23,562 nucleotides of DNA from CAYJNO01 sp964371715 (GCA_964371715.1 CAYJNO010000027.1:1-23562), one strand, 5' to 3'. Shown: positions 1 to 7,324, counted from the stretch's first letter. The notes: generated from the letters alone by a model not told the origin. A program made the numbers and translations.

Positions 1-83
1 TTAAAAGTGTTGAAACTGGTTATTTAGCTTTACATATAGAAAGAATAATCATGACTACATTGAATAAAGAGGAAGATAAGTAA
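1..83 (+). CDS. LicT/BglG-type PRD antiterminator, C-terminal end only
   Basis: This is the last 26 codons of a gene that enters from the left edge; the frame is open from base 3 to the TAA at 81-83. The visible peptide begins KSVETGYLALHIERI, which matches the end of a PRD domain: 'GYLALHIERI' is the conserved helix with the regulatory histidine in BglG/LicT/SacT RNA-binding antiterminators. Such proteins bind a nascent RNA hairpin and let transcription of a sugar PTS operon proceed, under control of PTS phosphorylation. The RNA-binding domain and the target operon lie outside the window, so the sugar cannot be told. A terminator overlaps its stop codon, so it is not co-transcribed with the next gene. 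The family call rests on one short motif. Confidence 0.6.
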   Translation, partial: KSVETGYLALHIERIIMTTLNKEEDK

Positions 84-102
84 AAATTTACTTATCTTTT
101 TT
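75..102 (+). terminator. Intrinsic terminator of the antiterminator gene
   Basis: Inverted repeat GATAAGTAAA / TTTACTTATC (75-84 and 87-96), 10 bp, followed directly by six T. The hairpin includes the stop codon of the upstream gene. With only two bases between the arms, the innermost two pairs probably open to form the loop. Confidence 0.8.
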
Positions 103-111
103 ATATTAAAG

Positions 112-140
112 TAGCAAAAGAGTAAGATATATTTTATAAT
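112..140 (+). promoter_or_regulatory. Probable promoter of the GntR-family regulator
   Basis: A perfect TATAAT lies at 135-140. The -35 element 17 bases upstream (TAGCAA, 112-117) is weak, 3 of 6 matches to TTGACA. The predicted start near 147 leaves a leader of about 22 bases that contains the AGGGAAGGGAG ribosome site. No GTATAC palindrome is present here, so there is no visible sign of autoregulation through that motif. Confidence 0.5.
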
Positions 141-168
141 AATTTAATGAAGGGAAGGGAGAATTAAA

Positions 169-840
169 ATGAGTGTTAATACAGCAGAAGATATTTTTAA
201 AAGCATTAAAAAGAAAATCGTTAAATTAGAATATTTACCCGGAAGTTCAATAAATGAAAGTCAAATGTGTGCTGAATATAATGTTAGTAGATCAATTATC
301 AGAGTAGTTTTTACAAGACTTCATTATTTAAAATTAATTGATATATTTCCACAAAGAGGAACATATGTTGCGAAAATAGATTTAGATTTAGTCGATGATA
401 TCCTTACGATAAGAACGGCATTAGAAAAAGAGATAATTGAAGAAATATTTAATGAATTAAATGATGAAGAGAGAAAAAAACTAGTAGTTGTACTAAATAA
501 AAATATTGAAAGTCAAAAAAAGGCTATTCATGATAATATTTATGACGAAAATTTTAGAAAATTAGATGCAGAGTTTCATAAATTATTAGTAAATAGTGTT
601 AATAAAAGAAATGCCTTTGATTTAATGAATAATTATTATGCACATCTCTCTAGGTGGAGAAACCTTGACATATGTTTTAATAATAGGCTTAGTGAACTTT
701 ATGAAGAACATAAAGAAATTGTTGATTCTATCAGAAATAATGATGAGTATAAAACAAAAAAGGCTATATCAAATCATTTAATGACAGTTAAAAGTTTATC
801 AAAAAAATTAAAAGAAGAATATCCAAATTACTTCGTTTAA
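169..840 (+). CDS. GntR-family (FadR/FCD type) transcriptional regulator
   Basis: A 223-residue DNA-binding regulator. Residues about 5-70 form the GntR winged helix-turn-helix (recognition helix around VSRSIIRVVFTRL, wing QRGTYVAKI). Residues about 78-215 form the helical FCD effector domain. The residues that bind metal and ligand in FCD proteins are all visible: Asp133 and His137 in LDAEFH, His181 in EEHKEI and His203 in ISNHL. The length is normal for the family. FCD regulators usually sense small carboxylic acids or sugar acids and repress the adjacent catabolic operon. It lies directly upstream of the 2-hydroxyacyl-CoA dehydratase genes, so a 2-hydroxy acid or its CoA/acid product is a sensible effector (inference). 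The palindromes at 945-960 and 5330-5343 are its likely operators. It starts at the ATG behind a good ribosome site. Confidence 0.9.
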   Translation: MSVNTAEDIFKSIKKKIVKLEYLPGSSINESQMCAEYNVSRSIIRVVFTRLHYLKLIDIFPQRGTYVAKIDLDLVDDILTIRTALEKEIIEEIFNELNDEERKKLVVVLNKNIESQKKAIHDNIYDENFRKLDAEFHKLLVNSVNKRNAFDLMNNYYAHLSRWRNLDICFNNRLSELYEEHKEIVDSIRNNDEYKTKKAISNHLMTVKSLSKKLKEEYPNYFV

Positions 841-864
841 GCAATCGTAGAGATTGCTTTTTTT
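839..864 (+). terminator. Intrinsic terminator of the GntR gene
   Basis: AAGCAATC (839-846), loop GTAGA, GATTGCTT (852-859), then a T run to 864. It overlaps the TAA stop of the regulator gene and separates the regulator from the had operon. Confidence 0.85.
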
Positions 865-879
865 GTTTTACTATAGCTA

Positions 880-895
880 TGTTAAAAAAATAACT
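880..895. promoter_or_regulatory. Degenerate second Rex-like half-site pair
   Basis: TGTTAA-AAAA-ATAACT has the same spacing as the better Rex-type box at 924-939. Its left half is perfect and its right half matches 4 of 6 positions. It lies upstream of the -35 element of the hadI promoter. By itself it could be chance in AT-rich DNA; it is listed because of its position. Confidence 0.25.
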
Positions 896-903
896 TTTTG
901 GTA

Positions 904-932
904 TTTACAAACATTTTGTCTCATGTTAATAT
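904..932 (+). promoter_or_regulatory. Promoter of the hadI operon
   Basis: TTTACA (904-909), a 17-base spacer, then TAATAT (927-932). Predicted transcription start is near 939-940, giving a leader of about 41 bases. The -10 element lies inside a Rex-type inverted repeat, and the leader begins with a GntR-type palindrome, so two regulators could act here. Confidence 0.75.
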
Positions 933-940
933 TTTAACAT
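923..940. promoter_or_regulatory. Rex-type operator over the hadI -10 element
   Basis: The sequence ATGTTAATATTTTAACAT is a 7-bp inverted repeat with a 4-base spacer. It fits the known clostridial Rex consensus TTGTTAANNNNTTAACAA except at the outermost base on each side. It covers the -10 box (927-932). Rex is the NADH/NAD+-sensing repressor of reductive fermentation genes in Bacillota, and the genes behind this promoter take part in a reductant-consuming pathway, so the position makes sense. No rex gene is in the window. Confidence 0.6.
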
Positions 941-944
941 GACT

Positions 945-960
945 GGTATACTAGTATACC
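945..960. promoter_or_regulatory. GTATAC palindrome, probable GntR operator at hadI
   Basis: GGTATACTAGTATACC is a perfect 16-bp palindrome carrying two GTATAC cores. It lies at about +5 to +20 of the predicted hadI transcript. GTATAC-centred palindromes are typical of FCD-type GntR operators. A related palindrome occurs before the acyl-CoA dehydrogenase gene (5330-5343), linking both transcription units to one regulator, most simply the one encoded at 169-840. Confidence 0.65.
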
Positions 961-970
961 TAATTTCGCT

Positions 971-977
971 AGGGGGA
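971..977 (+). promoter_or_regulatory. Ribosome binding site that fixes the hadI start
   Basis: AGGGGGA lies 4 bases upstream of the ATG at 981. The in-frame ATG at 939 falls at the predicted transcription start and ahead of the operator palindrome, so it cannot be the translation start. Confidence 0.75.
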
Positions 978-980
978 ACT

Positions 981-1772
981 ATGCAAATATTAGGCATCGA
1001 TGTTGGGTCGACAACATCAAAATGTGTAATTATCGATGAAAATAAAGAAATTATAGCAAAATCTTTAATTAAAGCAGGAGCTGGTACAAAGGGTGCTGAC
1101 TTGGCAATTGAGGAGCTTTTAAAAGATAAAAATGTAAAAAAAGAATTGATTGAGTGTATTGTTTCTACAGGTTATGGTAGAAAATTAATAAGTAATTTTG
1201 ATTATGAAGTAAGTGAGTTAACTTGTCATTCTAAAGGAGTTCATTATTTGTTTAATGATGCAAGAACAATAATTGATATCGGAGGGCAAGATGCCAAAGT
1301 AATTTCACTAGATGAGAATGGTAAGATGAAAGATTTTCTAATGAATGATAAATGTGCAGCAGGTACGGGAAGATTTTTAGATGTAATGGCCAATATATTA
1401 TTCATTGATATCAATGATATGGGAGAGTTAGCAAAAAAAGCTGAAAATGAAGTTAAAGTATCTAGTACCTGTACAGTCTTTGCGGAAAGTGAAGTAATAT
1501 CTCAATTAGCAAATGGTGTTAATATTAATGACTTAATAAAAGGTATATGTAACTCAGTTGCGAAAAGAGTAGCTGTTTTAGCAAAAAGAGTCGGTATAAA
1601 TGAAAAAGTTTGTATGAGTGGAGGAGTTGCCCAAAATATTGGGGTAAGAGATGCGATAGCTAAGGAACTCAAAACAGATGTACTATATAGTGATTTAGCT
1701 CAATATGCTGGAGCTATTGGAGCAGCACTTTATGGATATGAAAAATTAGAGAGGAAAAAAGGTAATGTCTGA
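981..1772 (+). CDS. hadI: 2-hydroxyacyl-CoA dehydratase activator (ATPase, archerase)
   Basis: A 263-residue ASKHA-fold ATPase of the HadI/HgdC/FldI/LcdC family. It accepts an electron from reduced ferredoxin or flavodoxin and, on ATP hydrolysis, injects it into the dehydratase to start ketyl-radical dehydration. It acts in the cytosol as a homodimer with one bridging [4Fe-4S] cluster. The N-terminal phosphate-binding stretch is ILGIDVGSTTSK (3-14), a second is IIDIGGQDAK (97-106) and the adenosine motif is MSGGVAQNIGV (212-222). The cluster cysteines are Cys125 in NDKCAAGTGRF and Cys164 in SSTCTVFAESEV. Its length agrees with known activators (about 260-266). The ATG at 981 is chosen over 939 because of its ribosome site and the conserved N-terminus. 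It overlaps hadB by 8 bases, which implies translational coupling. The protein should be very oxygen sensitive. Confidence 0.95.
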   Translation: MQILGIDVGSTTSKCVIIDENKEIIAKSLIKAGAGTKGADLAIEELLKDKNVKKELIECIVSTGYGRKLISNFDYEVSELTCHSKGVHYLFNDARTIIDIGGQDAKVISLDENGKMKDFLMNDKCAAGTGRFLDVMANILFIDINDMGELAKKAENEVKVSSTCTVFAESEVISQLANGVNINDLIKGICNSVAKRVAVLAKRVGINEKVCMSGGVAQNIGVRDAIAKELKTDVLYSDLAQYAGAIGAALYGYEKLERKKGNV

Positions 1773-2991
1773 AAAGCCAAAGTATGTAGTAGATCCTAAT
1801 TCAGCTAAATATAAATTAGGTAAGATTGTCGAAAAGCATTATAAGGAAGTATTTGAAGCAAAAGAAAAAGGTGAAAAAATTGGATGGTGTGCCAGTAATT
1901 TTCCACAAGAATTATTTCAAACGCTAGATGTTAAAGTCTGTTATCCTGAAAATCAAGCAGCAGCGATTGCAGCAAGAGGTGCAGGAGAAAAACTTTGTAG
2001 TGAAGCTGAAGCTGAAGGTTATTCAAATGATATTTGTGCATACGCAAGAATATCATTAGCTTATATGAAAGATCAATCAAGTCAAGAACAACCAATGCCA
2101 TTACCAGATTTTGTATTATGTTGTAATAACATATGTAATTGTATGATTAAGTGGTATGAAAATATTGCTAAGGAATTAGATATACCATTAATTTTAATTG
2201 ATATACCATTTACTCCAGGTAAAGAAGTAAGTGATGCACAAGTTAAATATGTAGGGGATCAATTTAAAGCTGCTATTAAGCAATTAGAAGAAATCACAGG
2301 TAAAAAATGGGATGAAGAAAAATTTAAAGAAGTTATGAAAATTTCTAATCGAACATCTAAAGCATGGCTTGAAGCAACTTCTTATACTAAATATGAACCA
2401 TCACCTTTAAATGGATTTGATTTATTAAATCATATGGCAGTAGCGGTATGTGCTAGAGGTACAATTGAAGCTGCAGAAGCATTTGAATGTTTATTGGAAG
2501 AATATAAAAAAGCAGTTAAAGATGGCACAAGTACATTTAGAGTGGAAGAAAAATATCGCATAATGTTTGAAGGTATAGCATGCTGGCCACATTTAAGAGT
2601 TACAGCAACGGGCTTAAAATCTCGTGGAATAAATATGGTAGCTACAATATATGCTGATGCCTTTGGATTATTATATGATGATTTTGATGGCATGATTAGA
2701 TGTTATTGTGGTGTACCAAATTCAGTAAGTTTAGAATCTGGAAGAGATACAAGAATAGATATTGTTAAAAGAACAAACACAGAAGGTATTTTAGTTCATA
2801 CAAATAGATCATGTAAATTATGGTCAGGTTTTATGTATGAGATGAGCAAACAAATTGGTGAAGCCACTAATGTTCCAGTAGTATCTTTTGATGGAGATCA
2901 AGCAGATCCTAGAAACTTCTCTGAGGCCCAATATGACACAAGAGTACAAGGTTTAGCAGAATTAATGGAGGAAAGAAAAAATGAAGCTTAA
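1765..2991 (+). CDS. hadB: 2-hydroxyacyl-CoA dehydratase, larger subunit (HadB-like)
   Basis: A 408-residue subunit of the HgdB/FldB/HadB family. With HadC it removes water from an (R)-2-hydroxyacyl-CoA to give the (E)-2-enoyl-CoA by a ketyl radical route, without net redox change. Three conserved cysteines could ligate this subunit's [4Fe-4S] cluster: Cys91 (NDICAY), Cys124 (NNICNC) and Cys350 (TNRSCK). Ser44 and Glu62 match active-site positions described for C. difficile HadB (from memory, shifted by seven residues). The length equals that of HadB (408). The family holds enzymes for 2-hydroxyisocaproyl-, phenyllactoyl- and lactoyl-CoA, and I cannot separate these by eye; had-type is preferred from operon make-up. 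It overlaps hadI by 8 and hadC by 11 bases. Confidence 0.93.
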   Translation: MSEKPKYVVDPNSAKYKLGKIVEKHYKEVFEAKEKGEKIGWCASNFPQELFQTLDVKVCYPENQAAAIAARGAGEKLCSEAEAEGYSNDICAYARISLAYMKDQSSQEQPMPLPDFVLCCNNICNCMIKWYENIAKELDIPLILIDIPFTPGKEVSDAQVKYVGDQFKAAIKQLEEITGKKWDEEKFKEVMKISNRTSKAWLEATSYTKYEPSPLNGFDLLNHMAVAVCARGTIEAAEAFECLLEEYKKAVKDGTSTFRVEEKYRIMFEGIACWPHLRVTATGLKSRGINMVATIYADAFGLLYDDFDGMIRCYCGVPNSVSLESGRDTRIDIVKRTNTEGILVHTNRSCKLWSGFMYEMSKQIGEATNVPVVSFDGDQADPRNFSEAQYDTRVQGLAELMEERKNEA

Positions 2992-4096
2992 TGAATTATT
3001 AAATGAATTTGAAATCATTGCTAATTCTCCAAAAACACAATTTAAAAAATACTTAAAAGAGGATAAAAAAGTAATACTATGTGCACCAGTTTATACTCCA
3101 GAAGAAATAGTAGATTCATTTGGAATGATTCCATTTGGAACATGGGGTGCAGATAGTGAAATAACTCAAGCAAAAAAGTATTTCCCTGCATTTATTTGTA
3201 GTATTATGCAAACTATATTAGATAAAGGAATTGAAAATGAGTATGAAGGGGCAAGTGGACTTTTAGTACCATCGCTTTGTGACTCATTAAAATGTCTTGG
3301 TCAAAACTGGAAATATGCTGTAAAAGATATTCCATTTATACCAATGTCTTATCCACAAAATAGAAAAGCAAAATTTGGTGTTGATTTTACTTATGAAAAC
3401 TATAAAACTTTAATTAAAACACTAGAAGAGATAAGTGGAAAACAATTTAATGAAGAAAGTTTAGTTAACTCAATTAACATCTATAATAAACATAATGAAT
3501 TAATGAGAGAGTTATCAAAGAAGCTAATAAATAACACTAACGTTAGTACAAAACAAAGATCAGCAATATTTAAAAGTGCCTTCTTTATGAGTAAAGCAGA
3601 ACATAATGACTTATTAGAAAAACTATTAATTGAGTTGGATAATGAGAGTATTGTAACAGATAAAGTAAAGATTGTTACATCGGGTATTTTAGTTGATTCA
3701 AAAAATCTATTAGAAATATTTGATGAATTTAATATACAAATAGTAAATGATGATGTTGCAGCAGAATCAAGACAATATAGAGTTGATACGATTATTGAAA
3801 AAGATCCATTATATGATTTAGCTACTAAATTTGGTAACTATGATAATTGTTCAGTTTTATATGATAAAGACAAAAAAAGAGCAGATTTAATAGTCAATAT
3901 GGTAAAAGATACAAATGCCGATGGTGTTTTAGTGGTATTAACTAAGTTTTGTGATCCTGAAGAATTTGATTATGTAATAATCAAAAAAGCATGTGAGGCA
4001 AACAATATTCCATTAATGCTTGTGGAAGTTGATAGACAAATGGTTAACTTTGAACAAGCTAAAACATTGATTCAAACATTTGTAGAAAATTTATAG
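2981..4096 (+). CDS. hadC: 2-hydroxyacyl-CoA dehydratase, smaller subunit (HadC-like)
   Basis: A 371-residue partner subunit (HgdA/HadC/FldC side of the family), forming the heterodimer with HadB and carrying a second [4Fe-4S] cluster. The candidate ligands are Cys73 (PAFICSI), Cys105 in PSLCDSLKC and Cys324 (TKFCDPEEFDY), the usual three-cysteine pattern. Expected length in the family is about 375. Its start codon lies 11 bases inside hadB, so the two subunits should be made in equal amounts by coupling. The sequence is less conserved than HadB, as is normal. Nothing is broken or missing. Confidence 0.92.
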   Translation: MKLNELLNEFEIIANSPKTQFKKYLKEDKKVILCAPVYTPEEIVDSFGMIPFGTWGADSEITQAKKYFPAFICSIMQTILDKGIENEYEGASGLLVPSLCDSLKCLGQNWKYAVKDIPFIPMSYPQNRKAKFGVDFTYENYKTLIKTLEEISGKQFNEESLVNSINIYNKHNELMRELSKKLINNTNVSTKQRSAIFKSAFFMSKAEHNDLLEKLLIELDNESIVTDKVKIVTSGILVDSKNLLEIFDEFNIQIVNDDVAAESRQYRVDTIIEKDPLYDLATKFGNYDNCSVLYDKDKKRADLIVNMVKDTNADGVLVVLTKFCDPEEFDYVIIKKACEANNIPLMLVEVDRQMVNFEQAKTLIQTFVENL

Positions 4097-4117
4097 TCAA
4101 TCATAATACTAAAATTG

Positions 4118-4124
4118 AAGGAGG
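4118..4124 (+). promoter_or_regulatory. Ribosome binding site of the transporter gene
   Basis: AAGGAGG, 5 bases before the ATG at 4130. It shows that the in-frame TTG at 4115 is not the start. Confidence 0.8.
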
Positions 4125-4129
4125 AATTT

Positions 4130-5266
4130 ATGATTAATAAAGACAAAATGCCAATAGCATGGGGAGTAGCTTTTGTTTGGTTTACAACTCAGTTTGGTGG
4201 AGGGTTTGCCTCAGGAGCACAGTTGTATCAGTACTTTGTATCATTTGGAATTTGGGCATTAATTACACCAGTATTAGCTCAAGCAATGGGGGCATTCTTT
4301 CAATGGTATGCTTTAAGATATGCTAAAAACCATGATACATATGATTATCGTAGTTTTACAGATTCATTTTATGGCAAATATAAGGCAATATTTTCTAACT
4401 TATATGAGTTAGTATACTTTGTTTTAATTTGTTTAGCACCAGCTGTTGCTTTTGCAACAGGAGGACAAACATTAAGTCAACTTACTAATATTCCATTTAT
4501 GGTATGTACATTAATTATTGGTGTTGTTATCTTTGTTTTAACAATGTATGGTACAGATTTTGTAAGAAAAGTAGCTAGTACTTTATCAGTAATTATTATT
4601 GTTGGATTATTAGTAGTATACGTTCCAAATATTATTGTTCAAAGTGATGCAATTATTGATACAATTTCAACTATGGCTAAAAATCCAGCACCTATTGGTC
4701 CTGCTATGTGGAGTTTCTTTATTTATGCATCTTTCCAATTAGCATCAATAGGATTATTAACACAACATGCTAAAGCATTTGAATCAGATAAAGATGCTAA
4801 ATCAAGTATGATTAATGGTTTCATTGTAAATGCTGGTATTATCTTTATGTGTACTTTAGGTATGATGGCTATTGCTTTAAATGAAGGTGTTGCAACAGAT
4901 GCTTTACCAACATTAACACTAGTTAAAAGTGGTGTAGGATCAGCATTATTAACACCAATCATTTCAATCTTAATTATTTTAGGAGCAATTTCAACAGCTG
5001 TTAATATGATTGCAGGATCGGTACAAAGATTTGTTAATCAATTTGAAAGAAAAGAAGAAGAACAAGTTGCAGTTAGTAAACGTAAAAAACGTACTGCAGT
5101 ATTAGCATTAATATTCACAATTTTAGCATTTAGTATTGCTCAATTTGGATTATTACCACTAGTTGTAAAAGGTTATGGATACTTAGGTTACTTAACAATT
5201 GCAGTTATCGTAATTCCATTTGTAATACGAATGATTGCAGAAGCTACAGGAAAAGTTTCAAAGTAA
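4130..5266 (+). CDS. YkvI-like membrane transporter (APC/LeuT-type), substrate unknown
   Basis: A 378-residue integral membrane protein with about ten hydrophobic helices. The N-terminal segment has the GGGFASGAQ stretch, a broken-helix-like motif seen in the YkvI group of uncharacterised LeuT-fold permeases (GGGFATGQE type). Helices are well marked near residues 8-30, 38-58, 80-105, 115-140, 150-170, 190-210, 220-245, 265-290, 320-340 and 348-368, with a basic/acidic loop around 300-318 (QFERKEEEQ, SKRKKR). It follows hadC after 33 bases and is closed by a strong terminator, so it is the last gene of the had unit. Its place suggests uptake of the amino or hydroxy acid substrate, or export of the product (inference). 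The family has no settled substrate that I know of. Confidence 0.7.
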   Translation: MINKDKMPIAWGVAFVWFTTQFGGGFASGAQLYQYFVSFGIWALITPVLAQAMGAFFQWYALRYAKNHDTYDYRSFTDSFYGKYKAIFSNLYELVYFVLICLAPAVAFATGGQTLSQLTNIPFMVCTLIIGVVIFVLTMYGTDFVRKVASTLSVIIIVGLLVVYVPNIIVQSDAIIDTISTMAKNPAPIGPAMWSFFIYASFQLASIGLLTQHAKAFESDKDAKSSMINGFIVNAGIIFMCTLGMMAIALNEGVATDALPTLTLVKSGVGSALLTPIISILIILGAISTAVNMIAGSVQRFVNQFERKEEEQVAVSKRKKRTAVLALIFTILAFSIAQFGLLPLVVKGYGYLGYLTIAVIVIPFVIRMIAEATGKVSK

Positions 5267-5273
5267 ATATATG

Positions 5274-5320
5274 ACAAGATACAAAGCTAAAAGTCTTTGT
5301 ATCTTGTATGATATTTTTTT
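5274..5320 (+). terminator. Intrinsic terminator between the transporter and acyl-CoA dehydrogenase genes
   Basis: A perfect 13-bp stem ACAAGATACAAAG (5274-5286) / CTTTGTATCTTGT (5295-5307) with an 8-base loop, followed by ATGATA and seven T (5314-5320). The gap between stem and T run may make it a partial terminator. It splits the pathway genes into two transcription units. Confidence 0.75.
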
Positions 5321-5329
5321 AAATTATGA

Positions 5330-5343
5330 ACTAGTATACTAGT
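5330..5343. promoter_or_regulatory. Second GTATAC palindrome, probable GntR operator before acdB
   Basis: ACTAGTATACTAGT is a perfect 14-bp palindrome around GTATAC. It shares CTAGTATAC with the hadI operator at 945-960. It ends one base before the spurious ATG at 5344 and 18 bases before the true acyl-CoA dehydrogenase start. TATACT (5335-5340) inside it could be a -10 element, but I find no convincing -35 partner, so the promoter itself is not called. Confidence 0.6.
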
Positions 5344-5348
5344 ATGAC

Positions 5349-5355
5349 AAAGGAG
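5349..5355 (+). promoter_or_regulatory. Ribosome binding site that fixes the acyl-CoA dehydrogenase start
   Basis: AAAGGAG with 6 bases to the ATG at 5362. It lies downstream of the other in-frame ATG (5344), which is therefore rejected as the start. Confidence 0.8.
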
Positions 5356-5361
5356 AAAACA

Positions 5362-6501
5362 ATGTATTTTACAGAAAAACATGATTTAGCAAGAAAGCTT
5401 GCTAGAGAATTCGCATTAAAAGAGTTCCCTAACGATTTGTTAGATGAAATAGAAGAAACAAAAGTATTTCCAGAAGAATTAATTCAAAAAATGGCTAAGG
5501 CTGGATTTTTTGGTATAAAAATTCCAAAAAACTTAGGTGGACAAGGTGCTGATGCTAGAACTTATGTATTAATTATGGAAGAAATAACAAGAGTGAGTCC
5601 TATTGCCTCAATTTATGTTTCATCACCTAACTCATTATCAGGTGGTCCATTATTATTATCTGGAACACCTGATCAAAAAGAAAAATATTTAAGACCAATT
5701 GTAACTGGTGAAAAGAAATTAGCATTTGCTTTAACAGAACCTGGAGCCGGATCTGATGCTGGCGGTATGAGTACTACAGCAGTAGTTGATGGTGATTATT
5801 ATATTTTAAATGGTCGTAAAACATTTATTACTATGGCTCCTTTATCAGATTATGCAGTAGTTTATGCAAAAACTGATATGAGTAAAGGTACAAAAGGAAT
5901 CACAGCATTTATCGTTGATATGAAACTTGAAGGAGTATCATGTGGTAAACCTGAAAATAAAATGGGACTTGCAGGATGTGCAACATCAGATATTATCTTA
6001 GAAAATGTAAGAGTACATAAATCAGATGTGTTAGGTGCACTTGGAGCAGGATTTACAAATGCAATGAAGACACTTGATACAGGAAGACTCGGAGTTGCTG
6101 CTCAATCAATTGGTGTGGCTCAAGCAGCATTAGATGAAGCTATTAAATATGCAAAAGAGAGAAAACAATTTGGAAAAAGAATTGCAGACTTTCAAGCAAT
6201 AAGTTTTATGATTGCTGATATGGCAACAAAACTTGAAGCAGCAAAAGAATTAGTATATAAAACTGCTTACTTAATGGATACAAATAAACCAGCAAGTAAA
6301 AATGCTTCAATGGCAAAATATTATGCCTCAGAAATCTGTAATGAAATTGTAGCAAAAGCTGTTCAAATTCATGGTGGATATGGCTATATAAAAGATTATA
6401 AAGTTGAAAGAATGTACAGAGATGCTCGTGTATTTACGATCTATGAAGGTACAAGTCAAGTACAACAAATGGTTATTGCAAATCATTTGTTAAAGAAATA
6501 G
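5362..6501 (+). CDS. acdB: Acyl-CoA dehydrogenase acting as enoyl-CoA reductase (AcdB-like)
   Basis: A 379-residue FAD flavoprotein of the short/medium-chain acyl-CoA dehydrogenase family, the usual length. It begins with the typical MYFTEKHDLARKLAREFA helix. Flavin and substrate motifs are FALTEPGAGSD (122-132), KTFIT (153-157), ERKQFG (266-271) and QIHGGYGY (335-342). The catalytic base is Glu362 in IYEGTSQ, the position used by short-chain members. It stands directly before etfB and etfA, so in this pathway it most likely runs in the reductive direction: 2-enoyl-CoA from the Had dehydratase to the saturated acyl-CoA, as AcdB does with EtfBA in C. difficile leucine reduction. The substrate chain cannot be read from the sequence. 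It is first gene of the second transcription unit and carries the GntR-type palindrome at its 5' end. Confidence 0.88.
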   Translation: MYFTEKHDLARKLAREFALKEFPNDLLDEIEETKVFPEELIQKMAKAGFFGIKIPKNLGGQGADARTYVLIMEEITRVSPIASIYVSSPNSLSGGPLLLSGTPDQKEKYLRPIVTGEKKLAFALTEPGAGSDAGGMSTTAVVDGDYYILNGRKTFITMAPLSDYAVVYAKTDMSKGTKGITAFIVDMKLEGVSCGKPENKMGLAGCATSDIILENVRVHKSDVLGALGAGFTNAMKTLDTGRLGVAAQSIGVAQAALDEAIKYAKERKQFGKRIADFQAISFMIADMATKLEAAKELVYKTAYLMDTNKPASKNASMAKYYASEICNEIVAKAVQIHGGYGYIKDYKVERMYRDARVFTIYEGTSQVQQMVIANHLLKK

Positions 6502-6515
6502 GAGGTAGTTAAACA

Positions 6516-7304
6516 ATGAAAATTTTAGTTTGTGTTAAACAAGTACCTGATACTAATGAGGTTAAAATAGATCCTGTAAAAGGAACTTTAATTAGAGAGG
6601 GGATACCATCAATTTTAAATCCAGATGATGCTAATGCATTAGAAGCAGCATTACAAATAAAAGATAAAAATCCAGAAACAATAGTTGAAGTAGTAACTAT
6701 GGGACCCTTACAAGCTACATATATGTTGAGAGAGTGTTTAGCAATGGGAGCTGATAATGCTTATTTACTTTCGGATAGAGTATTTGGTGGAGCAGATACA
6801 TGTGCAACTTCAACAACAATTGCAGCAGGTATTAAAAAAATTGGTGATTACGATATCGTATTTGCTGGAAGACAAGCAATTGATGGAGATACAGCTCAAG
6901 TAGGACCTCAAGTAGCTTACCGTTTAGGAATACCAGTTGTAACTTATGTTGAAAAAGTAGTAAGTGTAAAAGATGATAAAGTAGTAGTGCATCGTCAAAT
7001 GGAAGATGGATATGAAGTAATTGAAGTTAAAACTCCATGTTTATTAACAGCTGTTAAAGAATTAAATGAACCAAGATATATGAGTGTTGGTGGAATTATA
7101 AGTGCATATGAAAAAGAAATAACTATTTGGGATCATGTAGCTGTAGATTTAAATCCTGACCTTTGTGGGTTAAAAGCATCTCCAACAAAAGTATTTAAAT
7201 CTTTTGTACCAAAACAAAAAGGAAAGGGCGAAATGCTTTGTGGAAGTGTTAGTGAAATGAGTGAAAAATTAGTTAGCTCATTAAAAGAAAAACACTATCT
7301 TTAA
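6516..7304 (+). CDS. etfB: Electron transfer flavoprotein beta subunit
   Basis: A 262-residue EtfB that, with EtfA, passes electrons between NADH, the acyl-CoA dehydrogenase and possibly ferredoxin. It starts MKILVCVKQVPDTNEVKIDP and contains GRQAIDGDTAQVGP at 118-131. This form of the loop is the one seen in bifurcating clostridial EtfB; mitochondrial-type Etf has a diverged version (GKQAIDDDCNQTG). If bifurcating, NADH oxidation would drive both enoyl-CoA and ferredoxin reduction, and the reduced ferredoxin could feed HadI. That use is inference. It has a perfect AGGAGG site and lies 14 bases after the dehydrogenase gene. Confidence 0.93.
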   Translation: MKILVCVKQVPDTNEVKIDPVKGTLIREGIPSILNPDDANALEAALQIKDKNPETIVEVVTMGPLQATYMLRECLAMGADNAYLLSDRVFGGADTCATSTTIAAGIKKIGDYDIVFAGRQAIDGDTAQVGPQVAYRLGIPVVTYVEKVVSVKDDKVVVHRQMEDGYEVIEVKTPCLLTAVKELNEPRYMSVGGIISAYEKEITIWDHVAVDLNPDLCGLKASPTKVFKSFVPKQKGKGEMLCGSVSEMSEKLVSSLKEKHYL

Positions 7305-7324
7305 AAGTAAGGAGAAAAAATAAA

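Noticed and set aside
939..980. ATG at 939 as the hadI start, adding 14 residues
   Set aside because: It lies at the predicted transcription start, overlaps the Rex-type box and precedes the palindrome. AGGGGGA and the conserved MQILGIDVGSTTSK point to 981.
4410..4626. Further GTATAC sites (AGTATACT about 4410 and one near 4616)
   Set aside because: They lie within the transporter coding sequence and lack the extended palindrome; six-base matches are expected by chance.
5344..5361. ATG at 5344 as the acyl-CoA dehydrogenase start
   Set aside because: It has no ribosome site before it (palindrome instead), and the AAAGGAG at 5349-5355 serves the ATG at 5362, which gives the family's N-terminus and length.
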